A DNA stretch of 64,000 nucleotides from Sipunculus nudus (Eukaryota > Annelida > Sipuncula > Golfingiida > Sipunculidae), in NCBI GenBank assembly GCA_026874595.1, contig CM049315.1:61997389-62061388 (forward strand), read 5' to 3'. Under the pieces are notes generated by a model. It saw only the letters and a program-made list of their open reading frames with translations. It ran no database searches and had not been told where the DNA came from. The position numbers and the translations under genes were made by a program. How positions within the stretch are numbered: the first letter of the stretch is position 1; the number at the start of each line of letters is the position of its first letter. Shown in pieces: positions 51,301 to 56,481 of the stretch.

Positions 51301-52939
51301 ATTGACCGTTCTTTTAGTACCTTGTAAAAATGTTGGCTGGTTTTATTACAATATACACAAATTGGATTTTTTACAATATTGGCTTTAAATAAAATATTGG
51401 CCGTTTTATAAATGGGTCCATTTATGTCCATTCGGGTAACCAAAAATAGTGTCATTTAAAAAAGTAAAAAATATACAGTTTTACTGCGTATAAATGTAAG
51501 CTAAATTTCATTACCAGTTTGAATGTCATGTTTTAAATCTGTTGGCTTTTCATCGTCGTCGCGGCGCTGAGATACATTGCTTCCGTTGACAGTACTCAGC
51601 AAAAGACAAGACGACAGTATAACAGGTGGATCTGACCAAACATACGGACTGTCTTAAAGATGGGCGAATAAAAACAAATGAAATGCTTTTTTAAAACGAT
51701 CTATATTAAATTTAAAATAAGAAAAAGTTTTACTGGAATATTTATTGCTCTACTCTTTTGGATAACCGGCCAAAAAAGGATAGACGCACCGTAAGTCATT
51801 ATCCAAATTTTATACAGAGATATTATACGCTTTGTTCAGATATGTATGCCAAAGCGTAATTTTGGAAACCTCTTAAGTTATAGCTTGGACAAAAGCCTAA
51901 GTGAGGAAAGGTCACACAGTTGTCTGCAATAGAAATTTTCTTATTTAAAAGGTATCCATTTGAAGGCATGTTTATATCTTTGATCATCAAGTACATATTT
52001 ATATTCCGCTGCACTAAAATAATTAAAAAGAATGTAATACATTAGCACTTGTAAATATTCTACAGAACAAAAGATGAAACCAAACACCAAAGAAGATTTT
52101 GTTGTGTATGGTTCCGTTGTCGTGTGTGTGTACATATATGTGTGTATAGTCTGTACCGGTTCTATCCTCTGTCAGTTCCATCTGGAAAGCTGGGCCTCCT
52201 AAAGCCTTTCCTGCCATGCCCACAAACACAGTGGCATCCGTCCTGTTACCCACCACGTCTATTGCTCTTGCAGTCCGTACTTGTAACTGAAATGACCGGT
52301 CATTCGTCCTGACCATAACATACTCCCCGACACCATTAAACGTATATTCCATGCCGTCCAGGGACACGAAGTGAGGGTCGCCGTACACAATGGCTGAGGG
52401 AAAACAAGCAGGCTTGCATAAGGACACAAACTTCGTTTTGACTAAGGCTTATCACTATAAGAGTTAAAAAATGTGAAAGTAAATTTTGCAAAATTGATGT
52501 GTATATCAGCATCAATAAACAACGGTACCGGTTATTTCCCCGAACAAGTCCAATAACGTTACAATTAGCAGGAGTAGCTGTTGATAAATGTAAATATAGG
52601 CATCACTACTTACATACACATAGAACAATTTAAAATTCCGATTTCAATTGAAAATCTGATCAAATGTTGTACTTGTAAACATCCTGACTCACCTATCCTA
52701 GGTGGAACATACCCCTCACAGAAATCCACAGGTCTCATCACATAATACGCCGCGCAAAACTCTGACGACTGCTTACAACAGTACTCAAATCCTTCATTGT
52801 CTGTCTGTGGAAGACCAAATATCTTGATGGTGCCCGGAATTAAGTCCCCGTCTTGCCAAGTGATCAACGGACCCGTCCGAACCCAGCCGAGTGGCCCGAA
52901 GAATCCCCAGAAGTTGTTCCCAGCGATGAAGCAACAGTA
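9661..52939 (-). CDS. AMOP-VWD extracellular protein gene (SUSD2/mucin-like), partial, six exons
   Basis: Six minus-strand exons (52693-52939, 52157-52393, 37685-37819, 15825-15931, 13475-13589, 9661-9900) have AG acceptors and GT donors, and their phases chain without conflict (0-1-1-1-0-1-1). The joined product is about 360 residues. It holds an AMOP-like cysteine module, a VWD domain from GDPHF to GLLGNFNGDP, and a post-VWD segment with a CG...C pair. This order is that of SUSD2, MUC4 and Mesh-like proteins, which are secreted or single-pass membrane proteins of epithelia. Several N-glycosylation sequons (NRT, NET, NTT, NKT, NST) fit an extracellular protein. The GLLGNFNG stretch lacks the paired cysteines of the CGLCGNFNG form found in polymerising mucins and von Willebrand factor. 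Signal peptide, N-terminal domains and any sushi or transmembrane exons were not found. Introns reach 14 and 22 kb and are full of mobile elements. I am confident of the family, not of the exact orthologue. Confidence 0.85.
11315..11497 (+). pseudogene. gag-like fragment with CCCH zinc motif
   Basis: A 60-codon frame ends with ICKRYNSTGGCKFVDCRFVH, a C-x8-C-x4-C-x3-H arrangement, followed by another cysteine and histidine. Such CCCH-like motifs occur in the gag proteins of DIRS and related retroelements. The preceding frame (10904-11230) reads RPIDFSPVVARKFGHIEQF and may be an upstream gag piece. The fragment is too short and isolated to be a host gene. Confidence 0.55.
11840..12310 (+). pseudogene. 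reverse transcriptase fragment (DIRS-like)
   Basis: In shifting plus-strand frames the sequence reads YMAKEDLKSAYRSVKISK, then LPFGSRLALGIFHRL, then AAYLDDFLIVS. These are RT palm motifs: the first aspartate, the FG..LA.. region and the YLDD active site. The frame is cut by a stop between the first and second motifs and decays after YLDD. The short frame 12072-12308 is only the central part. Confidence 0.75.
12640..13040 (+). pseudogene. RNase H remnant of the same retroelement
   Basis: Reading in more than one frame, the stretch gives YTDACKTG, then WKYYLPSISKLH, and at 12829-13038 an ITAAHIVGKLDHIEDCLS segment. The first aspartate of the RNase H site is visible in YTDA. The terminal H-ADCLS-like motif is the usual end of retroelement RNase H. 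Stops and deletions show that it is dead. Confidence 0.6.
13475..13589 (-). CDS. exon: C-terminal VWD signature GLLGNFNGDP
   Basis: A 115-bp exon, phase 0 in and 1 out, with a strong acceptor (ttttttgtttgcag) and donor GTATGT. It encodes GLLGNFNGDPADDFMLPDG and then an NST sequon and FFNFGQK. GNFNGDP.DDF is the conserved end of VWD domains. The usual cysteines flanking this motif (CGLCG) are absent, as in the SUSD2/MUC4 subgroup. Confidence 0.9.
14120..15824. other. intron sequence without a recognised feature
   Basis: This stretch lies inside the 2.2-kb intron between the host exons at 15825 and 13589. A minus-strand frame at 14827-15033 looks coding-like (ERSGVMNLLAGAKASACEDG) but is not needed: the flanking exons already join in phase 0 and in the expected VWD order. 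It may be a fragment of an unrecognised element. Confidence 0.35.
15825..15931 (-). CDS. exon: VWD strand segment before GLLGNFN
   Basis: A 107-bp exon entering in phase 1 and leaving in phase 0; acceptor caatttcag, donor GTCAAG (a weaker donor). It encodes TVTGQTQGWVLMISVGKN followed by LLQLNTTVPAGAANKTQ, with NTT and NKT sequons. It ends exactly where the GLLGNFNGD of the next exon should follow. The phase change to 0 is needed to read the next exon correctly, which supports the call. Confidence 0.75.
16291..16352. repeat. TA microsatellite
   Basis: A run of TA dinucleotides is interrupted by two AAAT/ATTT steps. It is an intronic simple repeat. Confidence 0.95.
16821..17737 (-). mobile_element. 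solo LTR, copy A
   Basis: Read on the minus strand it begins TGTTACAGGTGCCC and ends GGTTCCGGAACA (the family consensus end is TTCCGTAACA). It contains the family landmarks: a TATTTATAA-like box upstream of AGAGGTGAGAGAATATTCC, a GGTATCCAGGTACTG block and a TTATTCATTCCCCTAGAAATTTC block. No internal retroelement sequence abuts either end, so it is a solo LTR. The frame at 17312-17596 lies wholly inside it and is not a gene. No clear target duplication is visible. Confidence 0.85.
18044..18834. mobile_element. 791-bp TIR element rich in GATCGC motifs
   Basis: The left end reads CCCCCGTCACACGAGAAGG; the right end is its near-perfect inverse, with CCTTCTCGTGTGATGGGGG. The interior is far richer in GC than its surroundings and is studded with GATCGC, GGCGATC and GTCGCC motifs in both orientations, plus a long G run (about 18514-18535). 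No transposase frame is present. It is a non-autonomous DNA transposon of a type I do not recognise; the target duplication is not clear. Confidence 0.75.
19190..19380 (-). repeat. inverted relic of the TTACATTATCGG repeat element
   Basis: The minus strand carries degenerate units such as ATTATCGGTTGAT, ATTATCGGGTAATT and TTAACGGTAAGGG, followed by a block with CATAATTGATCACAAACAAG. The same unit and the same flanking block (CATAATTGATCACAAACGAT) occur on the plus strand at 35190-35260, so the two loci are copies of one element. Confidence 0.65.
19381..21805. other. AT-rich intron sequence, no recognised gene
   Basis: This is part of the 21.7-kb host intron. Short frames such as 20403-20606 and 20875-21123 have no recognisable domain and low-complexity composition. 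A CT microsatellite lies at 21369-21395. Confidence 0.4.
21806..22260 (+). repeat. tandem duplication, about 228-bp unit
   Basis: Copies at 21806-22030 and 22031-22260 share GCCAAACATTTA, TTTATAACAGTACAAYGGTGA, CTTTATGGAT.AATGAA and the block GTGCAAAAATATATTTGAAT, and end TTTAAAGCC. No coding frame is present. Confidence 0.85.
23401..23600 (+). repeat. three tandem copies of a 66-bp repeat with an internal inverted repeat
   Basis: Each unit contains AGAT.TGTCTG/T.ATCTAT, CTTGGCAGACTGCCAAC and, in the first two, TTCAGAGTTGGCGACAGG. The TTGGCAGACTGCCAA core is itself palindromic, and the GTTGGC at the unit end complements it again. The third copy is more diverged. Confidence 0.8.
24102..24280. 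repeat. 51-bp inverted repeat (snapback) with GC-rich loop
   Basis: The arms 24102-24153 and 24230-24280 are almost exact reverse complements and include TGAAATCGGCGCGGTG and TTGAGATCCATTAACG. The 76-base loop contains GGCCAGATCCACTGGCC and CGGCCGG. GC content is far above background. It is probably the end, or the whole, of a short non-autonomous DNA transposon. Confidence 0.85.
24655..24845. repeat. GC-rich repeat related to the 24.1-kb snapback
   Basis: The stretch contains CAGCCGGCCGATTTAGACGT, CGCGCCGG, GCAGTGGACCC and GCCCGGCTACGGCCG in an otherwise AT-rich region. Its motifs (CGGCCG, AGTGGAnC) resemble those at 24150-24180 and 31610-31785. Boundaries are not defined. Confidence 0.5.
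25402..28560. mobile_element. 3.2-kb foldback element with tandem-repeat arms
   Basis: The outer ends match as inverted repeats: CCTATGAATTGTCTATAGTA on the left, and on the right the inverse of CCTATTAATTGTCTATAGTA; both continue into ACAAGGTTTT and GATTTGTGATGGTAA. Each arm (about 25402-26230 and 27600-28560) is a run of about five diverged units of roughly 160-190 bp, with landmarks AATATGCAAATTAG, GCCGCCATT, ATCTCAAGAACTAAC and CCTAGGTTTTCATGGTC; the right arm carries them inverted. The 1.3-kb centre has no long frame. The layout is that of foldback-type transposons. No clear target duplication was seen. Confidence 0.8.
27408..27502 (-). mobile_element. tRNA-like SINE head inside the foldback centre
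   Basis: On the minus strand an A-box-like GTAGCCCAGTGGCTAGAGC is followed about 30 bases later by a B-box-like GTCAAGATTCAATCTCC. The spacing suits an internal Pol III promoter, but the ends do not pair as an acceptor stem and the B box is imperfect. A SINE fragment or decayed tRNA is more likely than a working tRNA gene. Confidence 0.5.
28613..31483. mobile_element. hAT-type DNA transposon with 8-bp target duplication
   Basis: The element runs 28621-31475. It starts CAGAGTTGGGTTCGAGTAC and ends GTACTTTTGGACCCAACTCTG, so the ends are inverted repeats. GTTGGCAC is present exactly on both sides (28613-28620 and 31476-31483). An 8-bp duplication with CAGNGTTGGG ends is the hallmark of hAT elements. 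Inside each end, about 170 bp is packed with GAGTACTCGAGTAC-like repeats, as expected for subterminal transposase binding sites. No transposase frame is seen, so it is non-autonomous. A solo LTR (28956-29775) is nested in it. Confidence 0.92.
28956..29775 (+). mobile_element. solo LTR, copy B, nested in the hAT element
   Basis: It begins TGTTACAGGTGCCCC and ends AGGTTCCGTAACA. ACAG lies directly on both sides, consistent with a 4-bp target duplication. It shares with the LTR at 42134-43034 the TTTTATTGTGTGCAGC start, the CCAGGTACTGT block, GTAAGGGTTGTTTTAAG, AATAAATTAT and the CTAGTGTTACA block near the end. The TATA-like box present in the other copies is lost here. Frames at 28812-29292 are internal to it and not genes. 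Confidence 0.9.
31484..32072. repeat. GC-rich repeat and start of a tandem array
   Basis: At 31610-31785 a GC-rich block contains GGCTGGCCGGCCGGCC, CTCGGTCGAGATG, TCGGCCGGCCGCAG and CAGTGGATCTGGCCC; the last is the inverse of GGGCCAGATCCACTG at 24152. From about 31920 an AT-rich repeat unit begins (AATTCCATACATATTTAATA...GAGGTC...GGTGTCGCC). It reappears after 33088 and is interrupted by the element at 32073. Confidence 0.55.
32073..33087. mobile_element. 1-kb TIR element filled with alternating AACCAA/TTGGTT motifs
   Basis: The ends are inverted repeats: CACTAAAAAACAGATTGG on the left, and on the right the inverse of CACTCAAAAAACAGATTGG. Between them lie more than thirty AACCAA or TTGGTT/TTGGTC motifs in alternating orientation, often paired as TTGGTTGATTTAACCAA palindromes. 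It is inserted into an AT-rich tandem array (31920-33560); ATA on both sides may be the target duplication. No protein is encoded. The central 32540-32780 is unique sequence with a tRNA-like segment. I do not recognise the family. Confidence 0.8.
32577..32765 (+). mobile_element. probable tRNA-derived SINE nested in the AACCAA element
   Basis: An A-box-like ACTGGCTGGGAGGCAAA is followed about 40 bases later by a B-box-like GGTTCGCTTCC. The next bases (CGGGCGAAATTTGTG) and the later GAATAAAACAACTGAAAAG lack the repeat motifs that surround this block. The simplest reading is a SINE inserted into the repeat-filled element. It could instead be a native unique centre of that element. Confidence 0.5.
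33088..33560 (+). repeat. AT-rich tandem array, continuing from 31920
   Basis: Units of about 165 bp recur, with landmarks AGCAAAATYCATGCATATTT, AATGAGGTCAG, a GGTGGCACCAC/GGTGTCGCC block, and GATGGATTTT. One unit lies upstream of the AACCAA element (31920-32072) and about three follow it, so that element split the array. Confidence 0.65.
33561..35189. repeat. repeat-rich intron, CGTCCGTC-type dispersed repeat
   Basis: At 34140-34340 a block with CTAGCTCAGCTGACTGAAAG, TTGTCCGTCGTCCGTCAG and AGGTCACTGCGACCTATACC resembles one at 46680-46880 (CAGCTCAC, CGTCCGGTGTCCGTCC, GGTCATGATGACCTATA). A second CTGTCCGTCCGTCCATCC tract lies at 34590-34635. No gene is seen. Confidence 0.5.
35190..36100 (+). 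repeat. degenerate TTACATTATCGGTTAAT array with a GC-ended insertion
   Basis: Between 35228 and 35466, and again at 36026-36085, units of about 20 bp such as TTACATTATCGGTTAAT, TTACATTATCAGTTGAT and TTAACGGTTAGGG recur. The array is split by a segment (about 35468-35995) that starts GGGCCCCGC and ends GCGGGGCCC. Within the insertion a unit of about 140 bp with ACAACATACTGCAGCTTTCC is repeated twice (35565-35700, 35705-35830). The left flank matches the inverted relic at 19330-19375. There is no coding sequence. Confidence 0.65.
36101..37684. other. AT-rich intron, no recognised feature
   Basis: This stretch lies just downstream, in gene sense, of the host exon at 37685-37819. I see no coding frame, tandem repeat or TIR pair here. 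Confidence 0.4.
37685..37819 (-). CDS. exon: middle of VWD domain
   Basis: A 135-bp exon in phase 1-1, with acceptor tgtgtttgtag and donor GTAAGA. It encodes LKMLVDGKDKTSFLNSVV, an NET sequon and VFVEKINPKEVIVSFAVR. Weak on its own, but it has the length and beta-strand pattern expected between the two conserved ends of VWD, and its phase fits both neighbours (its last G plus AC of the next exon gives D). Confidence 0.75.
38705..39353 (+). pseudogene. retroviral-type aspartic protease region
   Basis: An acidic serine-rich leader is broken by a stop near 38890 and a frameshift. The frame then reads PIRILRDIDSGQTLM up to a stop near 39072, and 39084-39353 continues with HLKSDLISGNITAGIR and LLLGNDVAGDKVQPVP. 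The aspartic protease active site (D-T/S-G-A) is visible only as the altered DIDSGQ. LLLGND is the conserved late protease motif. The domain is broken by an in-frame stop. Confidence 0.75.
39590..40296 (+). pseudogene. integrase zinc finger and catalytic core, frameshifted
   Basis: In changing plus frames the sequence shows the HHCC zinc finger (HEAPLSGH then CKSCHTCQ), the first catalytic aspartate in RIIVDCV, the second in QSDQGSNFMSG and the glutamate in HPESQGVLERFHQ. This is the DD35E integrase core. Then comes FELVFGHSVRGPLKLLKE. At least four frame breaks prevent a continuous protein. Confidence 0.85.
40297..40800 (+). pseudogene. integrase C-terminal region
   Basis: A 167-codon frame begins with a helical linker (YLKSAQSIIKTKYDKHT) and contains FEPGEKVLALL, RYFGPYIVDKKVSD and RKKQLCHVNMKPHY. 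This is the GPY/F-type C-terminal module of gypsy and retroviral integrases, which binds DNA. A variable tail ends LSHLTRIVP. It is the longest intact frame in the window. Confidence 0.85.
40830..41372 (+). pseudogene. reverse transcriptase domain
   Basis: After a short frame reading HPDRLNPEKQKYL and a stop, the 159-codon frame 40893-41372 carries the RT fingers and palm: NSNWSSPCILVLKPDG, YRKLNSVTKNDP, FDLVKGFWQVPL, MPFGMKNSPDTFQRL and the catalytic YIDDLIVYS. All three palm aspartates are present. The frame ends prematurely after LSEACLI, before the connection domain. Two minus-strand frames here (40991-41324) are shadows. Confidence 0.92.
41398..42054 (+). pseudogene. RT connection and RNase H domain
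   Basis: The frame 41398-41814 starts GHIIVQGQVKPVDAKI and reads FLGMVGYYRKFCPNYS, AEPLTFLLKKK and LAVDASAAVLLQE, where the aspartate of VDAS is the first RNase H catalytic residue. After a break, 41818-42054 gives FSDHNPLTFMNKLK and IRHIKGKDNVLADCLSR, the usual end of retroelement RNase H. The break between them removes part of the catalytic centre. Confidence 0.9.
42134..43034 (+). mobile_element. 3' LTR of the Gmr1-type element, copy C
   Basis: It begins TGTTACAGATGTC directly after a polypurine tract (AGGAGGGGGAG) and ends AGTTCCGTAACA. Inside are a TATA-like CTATAAATTA at about 42440 and a polyadenylation signal AATAAA at 42870-42875. Copies A, B and D elsewhere in the window are solo versions of this LTR. 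No 5' LTR was found upstream of the internal region. Confidence 0.9.
43160..43670 (+). pseudogene. endonuclease fragment of a LINE- or Helitron-type element
   Basis: The frame 43227-43463 begins MIYFTETYLANKHN and contains YQVFRQN and LRGVMICIKKKY. Later, in another frame, come FDQFVRNPTTDRGTLIDHI and a degraded terminal SDHH-like block. The TET, GGVMIC-like and DRGTLIDHI motifs belong to the endonuclease/exonuclease/phosphatase fold carried by non-LTR retrotransposons and some Helitrons. Only the endonuclease is seen, broken by stops, immediately after the LTR at 43034. Confidence 0.65.
44400..46700 (+). repeat. GACAGACA-rich diverged tandem repeats, about 325-bp units
   Basis: Three clear successive units start with CTATAGTTTSTG near 44422, 44752 and 45072. 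Each contains GGAGATATGGCCAAAAA, a GCAGCGCCYCCTAG-like block, AGTGTATGACAT, and AGGATTCCTGCAAAA. Two of them then carry GCAAGAACCAGCAAGCAGG and ACAGACATA. Further diverged pieces follow to about 46700, with runs of CAGACAAACAAG and AGACAGACAGAC. Minus-strand frames reading VCLSVCLS here are translations of these runs. Confidence 0.7.
46701..48930. other. AT-rich intron with simple repeats
   Basis: A CGTCCGTC-type block continues to about 46880. A C run lies at 47793-47806. Short frames (46917-47099 and others) have no recognisable product. I see no gene. Confidence 0.4.
49590..50970 (+). repeat. diverged tandem repeats with TGACCTTG blocks
   Basis: Two units of about 150 bp (about 49590-49738 and 49739-49890) share TGACCTTG, a GATG..ATCCACYCA.ACTTTTTC block, TGGCTGATTGAT-like sequence, ACATGGATG and AAAAGTGAAAAA. 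From 49900 to 50970, pieces related to the 44-46.7 kb family recur, such as GCGATTGCTGCAAAAT and GAGATATGATGCAAAAATGATA. The frame 50653-50883 lies in this repeat and has no recognisable domain. Confidence 0.55.
52157..52393 (-). CDS. exon: N-terminal half of VWD domain
   Basis: This 237-bp exon enters and leaves in phase 1; the acceptor is ttttccctcag and the donor GTACAG. It encodes the VWD opening VYGDPHFVSLDGMEYTFNG followed by GEYVMVRT and FQLQVRTARA. The GDPH, DG and YTFNG.GEY signatures are diagnostic of the VWD fold, and the aspartate and histidine of GDPH lie near the calcium site in characterised VWD domains. An NRT sequon follows. The next exon is 14.3 kb downstream. Confidence 0.9.
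52693..52939 (-). CDS. exon: AMOP-like cysteine module
   Basis: The acceptor reads ttatatcag and the donor GTGAGT. The exon is 247 bp, enters in phase 0 and leaves in phase 1. It opens with YCCFIAGNNFWGFFGPLGW and contains CCKQSSEFC followed by YYVMRPVDFC and the VPP that leads into the VWD domain. The spaced cysteines and the RP...C element are typical of the AMOP domain immediately upstream of VWD in SUSD2, Mesh and MUC4. AMOP is an extracellular, disulphide-stabilised module thought to act in adhesion. Confidence 0.85.
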
Positions 52940-53404
52940 CTGATATAAACAAAAACACTTATGTGAGGTTGTGTCTTGTCACCTCCGGGAGCTCACCCGA
53001 AGCCTTAGCTGGTCCCGCATAGCGCACGGCATTGACACTCAGGTTAGGTAGAGGGTTCATACAGAACTGTTTTACCGTGTTTTGGTGCAGAATAGTCATA
53101 TATCACACATTTTCCATGGACGAAGCATTTCGAGTACATTTATTAAGTACTCTAATTTTATAGTAAGGTCAATATGCAGTTAAACCCCACAACCAGTTCT
53201 AAAATAAGTTTTCCAGATGCCTTTGGTAGCATTCGACATCATAATATGATGCTTTAAAATGGGAAAATTGTTATTTCTAAAATTGAGACGCAATAATCAT
53301 CATATCCGAAACTGCTTCAAACTTCAGTTCTTGCCGCCAGGGTAAGTACCAAAAATGTTGTGTAACAACATTTTTTCTTCATTATTTAAAATATGTATAA
53401 GCCT

Positions 53405-53406
<2 letters not shown>

Positions 53407-53473
<67 letters not shown>

Positions 53474-53475
53474 AC
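53407..53475. repeat. TA microsatellite
   Basis: A long TA dinucleotide run with one ATTTAT interruption, upstream in gene sense of the AMOP exon. Confidence 0.95.
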
Positions 53476-53919
53476 AAATATTTTGATCCAAACCCTGGAA
53501 AATGTGTTCTATAATGACTTGTATCATGACTCGAAGGCCCCTAACAGTTCATTTTAAAAAGGCCTGAAAGTCATGTTGTCATGGCTATGGCAGGACAGGC
53601 TGCAGCAGTGAATTGAGGAACTGGTCCACTCATTGAGGTACAATATACCTAAGAGGTGAGCACAATGATATTTTTACATGTCATGACATGGCAGATTTGA
53701 CCTTGAAGATGAAAGTCAAGGTCACCCGGTTTCGAACTCGTCGGAGATTTTGGTAAGAACCATCAGTGTTTTAAATTTTGGAGAAAAATATGCTGCCCTT
53801 CAAAAGTTATCCCCAATATAAAGAGTGGGACCACTCTCGATATTTTAATATCAGTGGGCACTGTTGGCGTTTGTAGAGACAGCTTTATGGTAAAAGTAAT
53901 AGGTTATGCTACTGAATAT

Positions 53920-54748
53920 TGTTACGGCACCTAATAAGAACAGATCACGTAATCGCGACGAGCATAAATTTTGTTACGGAGATGAAAAAAATCAGATTCC
54001 GCAACACTAGGCAGCGTGAAATGTCCGGGGGAATGAACAAAGAAGTCAGTTGTTTTTTTGTTAACAAATAATTATAATTTATTCTTAGAACATATCTAAC
54101 ATTACAATAAATTTAATCAATACAATTACACAGTATAACAACAATAAAAATGTACAGTACCAGAGTGTCTGGATCCTAGCCTTTGATTTCTGGATACCAC
54201 CACTGTCACAGCTCAACAAGAGTCCTTTCACACAAATATTCCACATGAACATTTCATGTAAATCTTCTCTGAGAATAGTCCGATTTAATCGCAAAAACAA
54301 TCTGTTTTAATCCAAAAGTGAAGTTCTTGTAACAATCCAAAAGGCAAACTTAAGACAATCCGTATAAAATCTGTTACAAAGTCCGAAGAATATCTTTAAT
54401 TTCTGCAAATTATCGGAAAGTCCCAAAACTGAATAGAGAGCAACCCTCTTCCGTGTCGGCTGGTATTTTTGTCTCTGCCGACTTTAATCACAGCCCCTAT
54501 TTATAGCTCTATAGAAGCCCGGAAACTTCCATATTCACGAACATTCCAAAGAACAACAATACAAGTGCCCCCACGGCGCTTGAACAGACCCGAACCATCT
54601 AGAACACAAAGAACGCTGTGTCTCCACATAACAATACACGTGCGCCCACAGCGCCTGAATAGACCCGAAAACTCTAGACTACAGAGAGCGAATCAGGATG
54701 CCTAAGTTATGTAATATACCGCGCATTATAAAACAGATACCTGTAACA
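53920..54748 (-). mobile_element. solo LTR, copy D
   Basis: On the minus strand it starts TGTTACAGGTATCTG and ends AGGTGCCGTAACA. It carries the same TATTTATAG-like box, GGTATCCAG block, AATAAATTATAATTATTTG block and CTAGTGTTGCGG block as the other copies. Flanks are not retroelement sequence and do not form a visible target duplication. The plus-strand frame 54469-54705 lies inside the LTR and is not a gene. Confidence 0.85.
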
Positions 54749-55474
54749 GTACGACCACCTTTAAGAAATATTGCTGAAGTTGAATCAATTGATTTTGAAA
54801 CATTTAAATCTCTTAATAATTTTACAATGGTTTCTTCATTGACAACAGAAAATTTGAAACAGCTTGTAGTTATATTTTGTTTCCTTTAAAACTCAAAAAG
54901 GTTTTTTCTATCATATTGCTTAAAAGTAGGTTTATCTACAAGTTTACTGCAATATTGCAGAAGAATTCAATATATTTATATGCAACAAGTTTTGATTCAA
55001 AACATACCTTTTCATGATTGTTTTTCAGCCGTATATTAACATTACCTTTCTTATTTTAAGTGGGGATTTCCTTGTTTCTCAGCGAATTCCATAATCTTTT
55101 AGGTTCGTTTTGGTTTTCATTTTATTCATTCCACATAAAATGTCTCTTGGCTTTACATATTTCCCTTTGAGTTTTGTTTCTAACTTTCTTGTATTCACTA
55201 TAAAATACTGCTGTTTTTAGCATTCCTGAATTTAAACCAAGCTCTTTCTCTCTCTCACTAATCAGGTTTAAGATTTAACTTGAAAACCATGTACCGTGTA
55301 CAGTACCGTGTTTAAGTCTAACAGTTTTCATTGGAGCAACGTTTACAACCGTAAGAAACAGTTTACTTAATGTTCTCCAAGCTAAATTAATATTTTCACA
55401 TTTATACACATCTGACCAATTTACCCGTTTCAGTTTCTTATTAAAAGATGTAATATTTTAGTTTCTCAAAGACC

Positions 55475-55900
55475 TCATTTGGTTATATTAAATATTGTTA
55501 AGAATACCCCTAGCAATTTCTGCGCTAAAAAGTTTACTTTATGGTCTCTGCGATGGTAAGCAATATTGTTCTTGATAAACAGACACACTCCACCACCCCC
55601 ACGGTTCCTGTCCTGTCTTTCAGTTTTAGTTTCTTTGCCGCCATTGACATGGGCGATAATAGTGTCCACAGCACTGAAGGGTCATAAATTAGTTGAAATG
55701 GGTCCAGTTTTTGCTTAAGAGCCAATCATCAATAAAATATCCATTTACTTGCCTGTTTACTAGTAAAATCATTTTGTTGAGTTCGTCTAAAACTCGGTAA
55801 AAGTATAAAATCGTCATCAAAACAAACAGGTTGCTATGCATGACCGCCATCTTGTCACATGCGCCTGAAGGAAAACGTACGTACATAAACGTGTGCATGA
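55475..55900 (-). pseudogene. LINE endonuclease fragment
   Basis: Overlapping minus-strand frames give GYFIDDWLLSKNWTHFN, then ERQDRNRGGGGVCLFIKNNI followed by AYHRRD. DR...RGGGVCLFVKNN is a conserved stretch of the endonuclease domain of Jockey/CR1/RTE-type LINEs. A frameshift separates the pieces and no RT follows in the minus direction, so this is a small dead fragment. Confidence 0.65.
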
Positions 55901-56404
55901 AAATTTTGGTTATCTCATTATCTCAAGCTGTTAATTTATTTTTCGTTGAGAAAAAGGTGTCCATCAAAACCATCCAGGCACACAGAATTACTAAATGATA
56001 TTATATATATATAGATGATGTAGATTGATGGACGACTACAGTTTGCACTGTTGCTCGTTGTCGCTTTGTCGTTGCCTAATTAATGGTAAAAAAAAATGGT
56101 TGTATGAAATATACATATGTACATATGCGCACGGCACGGCAACGATATAATGCGATATTAAAATGCCTGCTAAAACAGTCGAAAAGTGATGTGGAGAAGT
56201 GTTGTTTATAGATATATCATTACCTACTCGTCATACCTCAGCCCAGTATCCCTTTATTTCTTCTTGATCTTACTAACACGGTAATTCAGGGCAAAGACTA
56301 CATTTTTAGAAGGACATTGTCATCCCGGATGTCCATGGTGATGAATAAAAAAGTTGGATATTTCCTCCGTGTGCCTGATTAATATGTGCATAAAAAAGCA
56401 TTAC

Positions 56405-56481
56405 CGTTGTGGTTGCCGTTGTCAGGTGAACTGATGAATGTGTAGTGAAGAGTGCCGAAATCTACACTCTGGTCCACCAAC
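56405..56481 (-). CDS. candidate upstream exon of the AMOP-VWD gene
   Basis: Between a possible acceptor (ggacacag) and a donor GTAATG lies 77 bp reading LVDQSVDFGTLHYTFI and SSPDNGNHNG. The peptide looks like part of an extracellular beta domain and the base composition is richer in GC than its surroundings. It leaves in phase 1, whereas the AMOP exon enters in phase 0, so at least one further exon would be needed between them; I did not find it. The pyrimidine tract is weak. Treat as a suggestion. Confidence 0.35.

Noticed and set aside
52981-53075. Possible exon (minus) with a GTGAGC donor, or tRNA-like sequence (plus)
   Set aside because: The phase does not fit the AMOP exon and the tRNA-like boxes are weak; neither reading is convincing.
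54469-54705. Proline/arginine-rich plus-strand frame with an internal duplication
   Set aside because: It is the reverse strand of LTR copy D, including an LTR-internal repeat; it is not a gene.
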